Below, one piece after another: positions 54,310-62,349 of a DNA stretch of 64,000 nt. Position numbers and translations under genes: made by a program. Every line of letters starts with the position of its first letter. Positions within the stretch are counted from its first letter, which is position 1. The notes under the pieces were generated by a model that worked only from the letters and a program-made list of their open reading frames with translations, searched no databases and was not told the DNA's origin. The stretch is from Methylomonas sp. UP202. GTDB taxonomy: Bacteria; Pseudomonadota; Gammaproteobacteria; Methylococcales; Methylomonadaceae. The stretch covers positions 62,001-126,000 of the forward strand of contig NZ_CP123897.1 of NCBI RefSeq assembly GCF_029910655.1, read 5' to 3'.

Positions 54310-55964
54310 GCCGCATCGCGCCTTTTGCCGTTGCGATCGGGCTAAGCCTGGCCGTCACGACGGTTCAAGCGCAAACTGCGGCAGCCGCGCCAACCGGTGC
54401 CGGCGCCACGGGTGCCGATCGCGCCGCCAATGCCGAGACGGTCGCCGCCGAATGGGCGGGCGAGCAGAAACCCCGATTCGACGTTTTCGATTATCAAATC
54501 GACGGCAACACGCTGCTAGACGACGAAACCCTGGAAAAAGCCGTTTATCCCTTCCTCGGTCCGGATAAGAGCGTCGACGAGGTCGAACGGGCCCGCGCGG
54601 CGCTGGAGCAAGCCTACCGTCAGGCCGGCTATCCAACCGTGGTCGTGTCGATTCCGGAGCAGGACGTGGCGGGCGACAGCGTGCGCCTACAAGTACTGGA
54701 AGGCAGCATCGAAACCGTCTACATCAGCGGTTCGCGTTATTACGCGCTGGGCAAGATCCGCGAAGGCTTGCCGGCTCTGGCCGAGGGTCAAGTCCCACAC
54801 ATGCCGCGACTGCAGGAGCAAATGAACACGCTGGCCAAGCAATCGGCCGACCGTAACGTCACGCCGGTGTTCCGGGCCGGTGCGACGCCGGGCAAAATGG
54901 AAGTGGAACTGAAGGTCAAGGACGAATTGCCGCTGCATGGCAGCGTCGAAATGAACAGCCGCAACTCCGAGCGCACCAGTTACTCCCGACTGCTGGGCTC
55001 GCTACGCTACGACAACCTGTGGCAGGCTTTTCATAGCGCTTCTTTGCAATACCAGGTCTCGCCGCAAGTCAGCGAAGAAGTCGAAGTCTGGTCGGGCACC
55101 TACGTGCTGCCGACCGGTTGGGCCGACACCCGTTTGGCGCTATACGGCATAGGCATCAGCTCCAACACCCAACTCGGCGTCAATATCGGCGGCCTGTCGG
55201 TGGTCGGTACCGGCTCGATCTACGGCGCGCGGCTAGTCAAGCCGCTGGCGGGCTCTTCCGAAAGTATTTTTCACAATCTGACCTTCGGCTTCGACTATAA
55301 AAGTTTCGGTCAGCAGATTGCCAGCTTCACCGAGAATACGCCGATCAGCTATGCAGGGTTCATGGCCGGCTACGACGGAACGCGGCGCGGCGACGGCTAC
55401 GCCAGTAGTCTGAACCTGGCCGGTCATTTCAGTTTTCGCGGCTTGGGTAATGATGCCGCCGAATTCGAGCGCAAACGGGCCGGGGCCACCCCTAACTATT
55501 TCTACCTGACCGGAGACGTGAAACACCAGCAGCTACTGCCCTGGGATTTTCGCTTGCAGGCCAGGGCCAGCGGCCAGGCCAGCATCGGAAAACTGATCAG
55601 CAACGAGCAATTCGCGGCCGGCGGACCGCTCAGCGTGCGCGGTTATCATCAGACCCAGGTTCTGGCGGACCATGGCGTCAATCTGTCTCTGGAGCTTTAC
55701 AGCCCGCACTTGCTGCCTGCCGACTGGGACGCCGCGCAAAATCTGCGCTTGCTGGGTTTTATCGACTGGGCCAGATTGTGGACAGACGCGCCGATCGCGC
55801 CGACTCCGGCGGTCGAACAACTCGCTTCGGCCGGTTTGGGCCTGCGTATGCAATGGTTCAAGCGCCTGCTCGGCGAACTGGATTGGAGCTATCCCTTTCA
55901 CGGCCAAAGCAGTGTTTCCGCCGGCCAACAGCGCGTGGATTTTCGGTTGGTTTACGAATTTTAG
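54306..55964 (+). CDS. FhaC/ShlB-type two-partner secretion outer-membrane transporter (TpsB)
   Basis: This 552-residue protein has a signal peptide (1-22, TTVQA|QT), a POTRA-type region (about 55-215; FDVFDYQIDGNTLLDDETLEKAVYP, YRQAGYPTVVVSIPEQDV, VRLQVLEGSIETVYISGSR) and a C-terminal 16-strand barrel. Motif 3 VRGY in GPLSVRGYHQTQVLADHG and the final FRLVYEF with C-terminal Phe are TpsB hallmarks. It should export a TpsA protein, most likely the giant haemagglutinin encoded divergently at 34636-44967. Separation of tpsB from tpsA by ~9 kb is unusual. Confidence 0.92.
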   Translation: MSRIAPFAVAIGLSLAVTTVQAQTAAAAPTGAGATGADRAANAETVAAEWAGEQKPRFDVFDYQIDGNTLLDDETLEKAVYPFLGPDKSVDEVERARAALEQAYRQAGYPTVVVSIPEQDVAGDSVRLQVLEGSIETVYISGSRYYALGKIREGLPALAEGQVPHMPRLQEQMNTLAKQSADRNVTPVFRAGATPGKMEVELKVKDELPLHGSVEMNSRNSERTSYSRLLGSLRYDNLWQAFHSASLQYQVSPQVSEEVEVWSGTYVLPTGWADTRLALYGIGISSNTQLGVNIGGLSVVGTGSIYGARLVKPLAGSSESIFHNLTFGFDYKSFGQQIASFTENTPISYAGFMAGYDGTRRGDGYASSLNLAGHFSFRGLGNDAAEFERKRAGATPNYFYLTGDVKHQQLLPWDFRLQARASGQASIGKLISNEQFAAGGPLSVRGYHQTQVLADHGVNLSLELYSPHLLPADWDAAQNLRLLGFIDWARLWTDAPIAPTPAVEQLASAGLGLRMQWFKRLLGELDWSYPFHGQSSVSAGQQRVDFRLVYEF

Positions 55965-56352
55965 GGCTGCAACTCAAACGGCTTTCGTAGCGATTGCCGA
56001 TCGCCGGAAGGCTAACGGAGTTCAACGGATTGCGGAGGCAAGACAACCTTTAGTGATGACAGCCAACAAGTCGGATCGGTGTTTATAAATCCCATCCCGT
56101 TCGTCGGTTCTCAAGAAACTGAAACCGTGATGGAGAAAAAGCGCGCGGATAACTTCATCAGAGCCGGACGATCAATTAAGCACCTTCACGAAGAAACCGA
56201 AACGACCTTCGACAAGGCTTTCCCGAGCGAGGCCGAAGGACTCGGGACAAACGGTCAAGACTAAACTGAACGGCAATGGGTGCTGGGCAAGGAAGGCCGT
56301 TCGAACCAGGGGCGCTGGTAACGCGTGTCGCGGTAACGCTCATTGCGGTGCA

Positions 56353-56388
56353 AAAAGCCGGCTTGCGATTGATTTTGGTGCGGCTTTT
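56353..56388. terminator. Bidirectional terminator-like hairpin
   Basis: An 8-bp stem (56353-56360 with 56381-56388) has T4 after the plus-strand arm and T5 after the minus-strand arm. It lies between the fhaC-like gene and the HDOD gene. Confidence 0.55.
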
Positions 56389-56474
56389 CGGCGGGCGGCG
56401 CGGGGAGGATCGGTGTGAAGGCCGGTAGCGTGGGACATGCAAGGGTTGGCACCGGATTTGCTAAATTAAAATCG

Positions 56475-56553
56475 TAACTCCTGGCTGTTCCTCCTGTCCT
56501 CTCCCGTGGGACTCACACCCTCCGCTTCTGACCGGGCCGAGGGTATTTTTTTT
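56475..56553 (+). ncRNA. Candidate small RNA with anti-Shine-Dalgarno CU-rich tract
   Basis: A weak promoter (TTGGCA 56446-56451, TAAAAT 56467-56472, 15-bp spacer) is followed by a CU-rich segment with CTCCTG, CCTCCT (56490-56495) and CCTCTCCC (56498-56505) and ends in an intrinsic terminator at 56517-56553. The pattern resembles small RNAs with anti-SD motifs. Read on the minus strand the same tract has five GGA motifs, as in CsrA/RsmA-sponge RNAs or a GGA-rich 3'UTR of the HDOD gene. Neither strand is proven. Confidence 0.3.
56517..56553 (+). terminator. Intrinsic terminator, plus strand
   Basis: A 6-bp outer stem (56517-56522 with 56539-56544) is followed by A and eight T residues (56546-56553). 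Nothing protein-coding lies on the plus strand directly upstream, which points to an RNA gene or to transcription from far upstream. Confidence 0.55.
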
Positions 56554-56585
56554 GCGCCGAGTGCGGCCTTGGGTTTTGGAGGGGC

Positions 56586-57443
56586 TCAGTCGCTCAGCAG
56601 CGGCATGGTGCCTTGAAACTGCCGACGGGCTTGCGCGGTGAGTTTGGCAAGCCGCTCGCCGTCCAATTTCAGGCGCGACCAAGCCACGCCGTTGACTTGC
56701 AATTGGCGCGCCTCGCACACCTCGTCATCTTGGAGCGTTTCGGCCAGCAGATTGGCGGTATAGATGACATCGGCCATCGTCTTGCCGCCGCCGGGTAGAT
56801 AATGGGTATGGTGCAGCGCGATCGCGTGTTGAATATCCACCGGAAAATTCCAACGTTTGGCAACTTCGCTGCCCAGCAGGGTATGGTCGAAACCGAAGGT
56901 TTCCCGTTCCAGTTGCAGCGGCGACAAGCCGCTTTCTTCGCTGAGTTCGCCTAATCGGGCGACGTCGTGCGGAAAACAGCTCCACATTACCAATTTGCCG
57001 ATGTCGTGCAGCAGGCCGGCGGTGAACGCGGCGTCAGGGTTTAGGCCTGTGCCGCCCGCCAACAGCTTCGCGCACACCGCGGCGGCGACATTGTGCCGCC
57101 AGAATGCCCGCCAGTCGAAATACTTTTCCATGCCGGTAAAGACGTTGATCAGGCCGGCGGTCAATACTAAACCGCGCACGTTGGTGAACCCGAGCATGGC
57201 GATGGCTTCGCTGATCGAGCCGATCTGCCCGGATACCCCGTAAAACGGTGAGTTGGCGACCCGCATCAAGCGAGCCACTAGCGCCTGGTCGTGGGCGATT
57301 TTATTGGCCAGCGTGGCGATATTGACGTTTTCGTCGCCGAAGTTTTCCAGTAATTCTACGACCAATCCAGGCAGCGACGGCAGCTGCCGAATGCTGTCCA
57401 GAACTTTGTCGAGATTGCCGGCGTATTGGGATCTTTCAGTCAT
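56586..57443 (-). CDS. HDOD domain signalling protein
   Basis: This 285-residue protein is nearly all HDOD domain (LPSLPGLVVELLENF, ANKIAHDQALVARLMRVANS, SEAIAMLGFTNVRGLV, AGLLHDIGKLV). HDOD proteins act as scaffolds in c-di-GMP and stress signalling, usually without HD phosphodiesterase activity; here the LLHDIGK HD pair is present, but the wider catalytic set is not clear. ATG at 57441-57443 overlaps the stop of the upstream GGDEF-EAL gene (ATGA), so the two are made together. Confidence 0.9.
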   Translation of the reverse strand: MTERSQYAGNLDKVLDSIRQLPSLPGLVVELLENFGDENVNIATLANKIAHDQALVARLMRVANSPFYGVSGQIGSISEAIAMLGFTNVRGLVLTAGLINVFTGMEKYFDWRAFWRHNVAAAVCAKLLAGGTGLNPDAAFTAGLLHDIGKLVMWSCFPHDVARLGELSEESGLSPLQLERETFGFDHTLLGSEVAKRWNFPVDIQHAIALHHTHYLPGGGKTMADVIYTANLLAETLQDDEVCEARQLQVNGVAWSRLKLDGERLAKLTAQARRQFQGTMPLLSD

Positions 57444-59944
57444 GGCCTCGAGTTTTCCTGGCCGGATTCCGGCCACAGCATCAGGATGCGTCCGCGCGAG
57501 ACGCTGTCGGCGCCCATGGTTCGGCAAAGCGCCCATGCCGATAGGCCGCCGGTCAGCACGATGCGCCGCTCGCGGCCGTCGGGATCGGCCAGTACCGCCA
57601 GCGCGGCGGCCGGCAGGCGCAGGGAGGCCTCGCAGCTCAGCAACGGTATGCCGTCGTCGCTGGTCAGCAAGCGGTTGGCCTGGCGATTGGCCATTACGAT
57701 CAAACCGTCGTCGTCGATGCCGATCACCGCGGTCGGCAAATGTTCCAGGATTTCCCTGGACACTTGCAGCATGTTGATGCCCCGGCCGAGTTCCCGGGTT
57801 TTTTCGGCGATGCGCCGCTCCAAGTCCCGATTGATGGCCGACAGCTCGGCGTTGGCCTGTTCCAAGGCCCGGCCCAGCGCGGCATTCTCCAGCGTCAATT
57901 CGTAGCGTTGAAAAGCTTCGCGCACCGCGTCGCGCAGATGCTCCTCGCGCCAGGGTTTGTTCAAGAATTTATAGATGGCCCCCTGATTGATCGCGTCGGT
58001 CACGGTCTGGATGTCGTTGAACCCGGACAGAATGATGCGAGCCGTGGCCGGGTAAAGATCCTTGACCTTGCGGAAAAATTCGACGCCGCTCATGCCCGGC
58101 ATGCGCTGGCCGGACACGATGACGCCGACTCGCTGCCTGGCCAGTATCTCCAGTGCCTCGGCACCGCCGGTCGCGGTCATAATCCGGTAGCCGTCGCCGT
58201 CGAGTTGACGCACCAAGGCTTCGACGACCTTAGTTTCGTCGTCGACCACCAGCAGACGGCGCTCCTCGCTGTCGCCGCCGCCGCGCCGGGCGGCCAATCG
58301 ATCGAAACGCCGGTAAAAGTCGATGAATTCATCGGCCGGTAATGGTTTGCCCAAAAAATAGCCTTGCACTTCGTTGCAACGGTGATTGGCTAGAAAATTC
58401 AATTGGCCTTCGGTTTCTACGCCTTCGGCGATGACCCGCAGGCGCAATTCGTGGGCCATGCTGATGATAGAGCGGACCAGCGCGGCGACGTTGGGGTCGC
58501 TGGTCAGCTCGCGGGTAAAGGATTGGTCGATCTTGACCGTCGTGACCGGAAAACGGCTCAGATAACTCAGCGACGAATAGCCGGTGCCGAAGTCGTCGAC
58601 GGCCAAGCAGATGCCCATCGCCCGTAGCGCTCGCAACGTACCTATCGACTCCTCGACGTTGCGCATCAACAGGCTTTCGGTCAGCTCCAGTTCCAATAAT
58701 CTGGGGTCCAGACCGGTTTCCCGCAGTACCGCCTCGATGCAATCGGCCATGCTGTGTTCGGTGAATTGTACCGGCGACAGATTGATGGCCATTCTTAACG
58801 GGGGCAGGCCGGCCGCGCGCCAGGCGCCGACCTGGCGGCAACCGGTTTCCAGCACCCACCGTCCCAACGGCACGATCAATGCGGTTTCCTCGGCGATCTT
58901 GATGAATTCGGCCGGCGAGATCCAACCCAGCGTCGGATGCCGCCAACGCGCCAAGGCTTCGACGCCGATGATGCGGCCGCTATCCAGATCGATCTGCGGT
59001 TGATAATGCAGAGCCAGCTGGCGGTGCTCCAAGGCCAAGCGCAATTCGTTTTCCAGATGCAGCCGGTGGGCGTTGGCGGCATTCATTTCGTCGGAAAAAT
59101 ACAGATACCGGTTCTTGCCTTGTTCCTTGGCGCGGTACATCGCGGTGTCGGCGCGTTTCAGCAACACCACCGCGTCGGCGCCGTCTTTCGGAAAGGCGCA
59201 AACGCCGATACTGACCGTCAAAAACAAGGTGTGACCGTCGATGTAAAACGGCGCCGCCAGCAAATCGAGAATTTTCTGAGCGATGCAATGAATGTCTTCG
59301 AATTTGCCTATTCCGGTGGCGAGAATCACGAATTCGTCGCCGCCCAATCTGGCCACGGTGTCGGCTTCGCGGATACCGCTGTCCAGTCGCACCGATGCCG
59401 CCACCAATAACTTATCGCCGATTTCGTGGCCCAAACTGTCGTTGATCAGTTTGAAACGGTCGAAGTCTATCGACAGTACCGCTAGCCAGTGCTCGCTACG
59501 TCCGGCCAGCGCGATGGCTTGGCCGATACGGTCCAGCATCAGGTTGCGGTTGGGCAGGCCGGTCAATTCGTCGCGACTTGCCGCTTGCGTTGCCACAGCC
59601 GCGCGCTCGGCGGCGTAGATCAGCATCGTGCCATGCAAGGCGGCCGGCCGGTCCGACTCGGCCGCGGCGGTGCTCAGTTGCAGTCGCGCGGGCATTTGCG
59701 CGCCGTCCGCGCGGGCGACTCGACACTCGGTCCCGCTCGGCGAGAGCTGTGTCAATAAGTGCCGGTCTTCGGGGATGACCACGGTTTGCCAGAAATACGG
59801 AATTCGCCGCCAATGTTCGGCGGGGTAACCCAGTCGTTCGGTCTGGTCTGAGACGTAACGGCACAAGCCGGTCCGCGGATCGGCTTCCCACGCGATAGTC
59901 CAGATTCGTTGCAACAACTGATAACTTTCCGGATCGGCGATCAT
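57440..59944 (-). CDS. PAS-GGDEF-EAL-receiver-PAS signalling protein with altered receiver
   Basis: This 834-residue cytoplasmic protein is a candidate c-di-GMP enzyme. Domains: PAS-like (about 10-110), GGDEF (about 120-285) with intact GGDEF 201-205 and I-site R192xxD195, EAL (about 300-545) with EAL 329-331, ELTES and DDFGTGYSS, then a receiver domain (about 562-680) and a coiled coil plus PAS-like C-terminus (about 690-815). The receiver keeps the acidic pair Asp568/569, Ser640 and Lys663, but the phosphoacceptor is Gly612 (VSGQRMPGMSG instead of xSDQRMPGMxG). Phosphorylation at the usual site is thus impossible. Coupled to the HDOD gene downstream. Both cyclase and phosphodiesterase activity look possible. 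Confidence 0.92.
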   Translation of the reverse strand: MIADPESYQLLQRIWTIAWEADPRTGLCRYVSDQTERLGYPAEHWRRIPYFWQTVVIPEDRHLLTQLSPSGTECRVARADGAQMPARLQLSTAAAESDRPAALHGTMLIYAAERAAVATQAASRDELTGLPNRNLMLDRIGQAIALAGRSEHWLAVLSIDFDRFKLINDSLGHEIGDKLLVAASVRLDSGIREADTVARLGGDEFVILATGIGKFEDIHCIAQKILDLLAAPFYIDGHTLFLTVSIGVCAFPKDGADAVVLLKRADTAMYRAKEQGKNRYLYFSDEMNAANAHRLHLENELRLALEHRQLALHYQPQIDLDSGRIIGVEALARWRHPTLGWISPAEFIKIAEETALIVPLGRWVLETGCRQVGAWRAAGLPPLRMAINLSPVQFTEHSMADCIEAVLRETGLDPRLLELELTESLLMRNVEESIGTLRALRAMGICLAVDDFGTGYSSLSYLSRFPVTTVKIDQSFTRELTSDPNVAALVRSIISMAHELRLRVIAEGVETEGQLNFLANHRCNEVQGYFLGKPLPADEFIDFYRRFDRLAARRGGGDSEERRLLVVDDETKVVEALVRQLDGDGYRIMTATGGAEALEILARQRVGVIVSGQRMPGMSGVEFFRKVKDLYPATARIILSGFNDIQTVTDAINQGAIYKFLNKPWREEHLRDAVREAFQRYELTLENAALGRALEQANAELSAINRDLERRIAEKTRELGRGINMLQVSREILEHLPTAVIGIDDDGLIVMANRQANRLLTSDDGIPLLSCEASLRLPAAALAVLADPDGRERRIVLTGGLSAWALCRTMGADSVSRGRILMLWPESGQENSRP

Positions 59945-60252
59945 GGTACCTTGAGTAGCGGAAGCGGAACGAACAAGCGGTTAGATGTCATTTCAGTGAG
60001 AGTGGGTGCGGACCGGTCGACTTGGCGGACGAAACGCGGCGCAAACCTCCAAAAGGTAGTCGAAATCCGGGATTTGCCAATGGCGCGAACTTCCGACCGC
60101 GCCCTCGTCTAATGCCGTATTGACGTCGACGCGGGTCGCCGACGCCGGAATTCCGCAAAATGCCGGAGCCGCTGGCGCGCGTTGGGATAAGCTCCCCGCG
60201 CGCGGCAAGGCGCCCGGACATTGTCCCAATCAAATTCAGGATAGTTTCCAGT
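59945..60252. other. Divergent intergenic region
   Basis: These 308 bp lie between the GGDEF-EAL gene (minus) and the SMR transporter gene (plus). No protein or RNA gene is supported. It should hold both promoters; none stands out. Confidence 0.4.
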
Positions 60253-60585
60253 ATGACGCATTGGCTTTATTTGGCCGTATCCATTCTGACCGAAGTCGCG
60301 GCGAGCTCGCTGCTCAAGTACAGCGACGGTTTTTCCAAGCCGTGGCCCTCGTTGGCCATCGCGATCGGCTACGGTCTGTCGTTTTATTGCTTTTCGGTGG
60401 CGCTACGCACGATCCCGATCAGCATAGGCTATGCGGTTTGGGCCGGGCTTGGCATTGTCGGCATCGGCTTGATCGACGTTGCCCTGTTCGGCCAGAAGCT
60501 GGACGGACCGGCACTGACCGGTATCGGCTTGGTGGTGGCCGGTGTCGTGACGCTGAGTCTGTTTTCCAATTCGGTCGGGCATTAA
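60253..60585 (+). CDS. Small multidrug resistance (SMR) family transporter
   Basis: This 110-residue, four-helix protein matches EmrE-type SMR transporters: membrane-embedded Glu14 in YLAVSILTEVAASSLLKYS, GYGLSFYCFSVALRTIPISI and YAVWAGLGIVGIG. SMR dimers exchange protons for cationic drugs or guanidinium-type compounds; ligand is not predictable. The ATG at 60253 follows AGGA and fits the family length; the in-frame extension to 60160 is rejected. Confidence 0.95.
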   Translation: MTHWLYLAVSILTEVAASSLLKYSDGFSKPWPSLAIAIGYGLSFYCFSVALRTIPISIGYAVWAGLGIVGIGLIDVALFGQKLDGPALTGIGLVVAGVVTLSLFSNSVGH

Positions 60586-60685
60586 GGATTTAGCGCTCAA
60601 ACGGCTGGCCGGCCGGATCTCACGCTAGCGCGTCAGCCGCGATCAGAGGCTCGCCGGCCGTGCCTTAAGCCCGCGCCGGGCGATC

Positions 60686-60958
60686 TTACTCTTTTCGCGG
60701 CACGTAGCCGTTCGGCACTTGGAAACCGCCGGCAAACAGGAATTTTTCCCGTTCGATCTCCAGGACCTTCTTGGCGTAGGGATCGAAACTGGATAAGCGC
60801 TGCTCGTTAATGATCATAGTCTGCATCGCCAGCCAGTCTTTCCAGGCTTGTTTGGAAACCTGTTCGAAAATACGTTGGCCCTTGGGGCCGGGAAACGGCG
60901 GCGAGTCTAGGCCCTCCGCTTCCACACCCAGTTTTACGCATTGAACCATTCTTGTCAT
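60686..60958 (-). CDS. yggX: Probable Fe(2+)-trafficking protein YggX
   Basis: This 90-residue protein matches YggX closely in length and sequence ([46 protein letters not shown]). YggX protects iron-sulfur clusters from oxidative damage and is linked to iron handling in the cytoplasm. The conserved Cys is at residue 7. It diverges from the RND adaptor gene; the usual neighbour mutY is not present. Confidence 0.97.
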   Translation of the reverse strand: MTRMVQCVKLGVEAEGLDSPPFPGPKGQRIFEQVSKQAWKDWLAMQTMIINEQRLSSFDPYAKKVLEIEREKFLFAGGFQVPNGYVPRKE

Positions 60959-61248
60959 AGTGAACCTCGCTCTCGTTAGGTGGTCACAGCTGCTCCGAAA
61001 CGTGCCGGAAGCCGTGAGTATTCCGGCCAGCGTTATACCAAAGCACGGGTTCCGCTTCCATCACATTGTTGATAGGGTTATTGGAGACGATGCCAACTTC
61101 GCCGATCGTAACCTCGGAACGCGGCGGTGCGGTTTTACCGTTCCGTTTTGCCGGATCGACAATGTATGAAAGAATCGGCGACGGTACCAACCCAGGCCTG
61201 ATTCGGCAATCCGCCGGATCGGGCCTCCACTTCATATAGATCACGGAC

Positions 61249-62349
61249 ATGACGACCTTTTGCTTTCGCGGCACTGTTTTCCTCGCCGCTTGGATGTTTT
61301 TTGCCGGCTGCGGTAGCGACGTGCCGGCCACAGAATCGACTCCCGCCACCAACCCCGCCCTGAGTGTGACGACGATACAGCCCGCCGGTCGGGATATTCC
61401 GCTGATGCTGGCCGCCAACGGTTCGATCGCCGCCTGGCAGGAGGCGATCATCGGCGCCGAGGTCGGCGATCTGCGGCTGGCCGAAGTCCGTGCCCAGGTC
61501 GGCGACGCAGTGCGCAAGGGTCAGGTGCTGGCGCTACTGGATGCCGAAACGGTGCAGGCGGACCTTGCCCAAGCCAAGGCCATATTGGCCGAGACCAAGG
61601 CCAGCCTGGAAGAGGCCAAACTCAACGCCGACCGCACCCGCCATTCCACCTCGTCGTTGGCGCTTAGCGCCCAACAAGTCGCCCAATATCTGACCGGCGA
61701 AAAGACCGCCCAGGCCAAGGTCGAATCGGCTCAGGCCCAAGTGGACGCACAGTTGTTGCGCCTCAAGCATACCCAAGTGGTCGCCAGCGACGACGGCGTG
61801 ATTTCGGCGCGCAACGCGACCTTGGGCGCGGTGGCTTCGGCCGGCCAGGAATTATTTCGCTTGATTCGGCAGAGCCGCCTGGAATGGCGCGCCGAAGTCA
61901 CCGCCGCCGAAATCGCCAAATTGCGGCCGGGACTGGAAGTGACGGTCGAGGTGCCCAATGTCGGCCGGACGCCCGGCAAAGTCCGTCAGTTGGCGCCAAC
62001 CCTGGACCCGCAAAGCCGCAACGGTCTGGTTTACGTTGACCTGCCGGACGCCGTTCGCCAAGGCCTGCGAGCCGGTATGTTCGCCAGGGGCGAATTTGCC
62101 CTGGGCGCCAGTCCCGCGCTGATCGTGCCGCAAACCGCGGTGTCCTTGCGCGAAGGTTTCAGCTACGTGTTCAAGCTCGGCGAGCGCCAGGGAGACCTGG
62201 CCAAGGTGGCCCTGGTCAAGGTTCAACTCGGCCGGCGCAGCGGCGACGATCTGGAAGTACTGGCCGGCATCAGCGCCGGCGACCAGCTGGTGGCCGGCGG
62301 CGTGTCCTTCCTGGCCGACGGCGATCTGGTGCGGGTGGTGCCGAAATGA
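61249..62349 (+). CDS. RND efflux periplasmic adaptor (MexA/AcrA type lipoprotein)
   Basis: This 366-residue membrane fusion protein has a lipoprotein signal with AAWMFFAGC (Cys21), a split lipoyl/biotinyl-like hairpin (AEVRAQVGDAVRKGQVLALLD and VASDDGVISARNATLGAVAS), a long coiled-coil hairpin (about 100-170) and a beta-barrel domain. It links an inner-membrane RND pump to an outer-membrane channel. Its stop overlaps the RND gene start by ATGA. No TolC-type gene is seen before the window ends. Confidence 0.93.
   Translation: MTTFCFRGTVFLAAWMFFAGCGSDVPATESTPATNPALSVTTIQPAGRDIPLMLAANGSIAAWQEAIIGAEVGDLRLAEVRAQVGDAVRKGQVLALLDAETVQADLAQAKAILAETKASLEEAKLNADRTRHSTSSLALSAQQVAQYLTGEKTAQAKVESAQAQVDAQLLRLKHTQVVASDDGVISARNATLGAVASAGQELFRLIRQSRLEWRAEVTAAEIAKLRPGLEVTVEVPNVGRTPGKVRQLAPTLDPQSRNGLVYVDLPDAVRQGLRAGMFARGEFALGASPALIVPQTAVSLREGFSYVFKLGERQGDLAKVALVKVQLGRRSGDDLEVLAGISAGDQLVAGGVSFLADGDLVRVVPK

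Larger units (their letters stand above)
55965..56585. other. Gene-free stretch with two terminator-like hairpins and a possible small RNA
   Basis: The 621 bp contain no convincing protein gene. The hairpin 56353-56388 (8-bp stem, 20-base loop) has a T-run on both strands and can end transcription both from the fhaC side and from the HDOD side. A second terminator lies at 56517-56553 (plus). Between them is a tract (about 56476-56526) rich in CU on plus and in GGA on minus, described separately. Confidence 0.5.

Noticed and set aside
56079..56264. 61-codon frame after the fhaC-like gene
   Set aside because: No ribosome-binding site, no recognised motif, and it lies in a region that otherwise looks non-coding.
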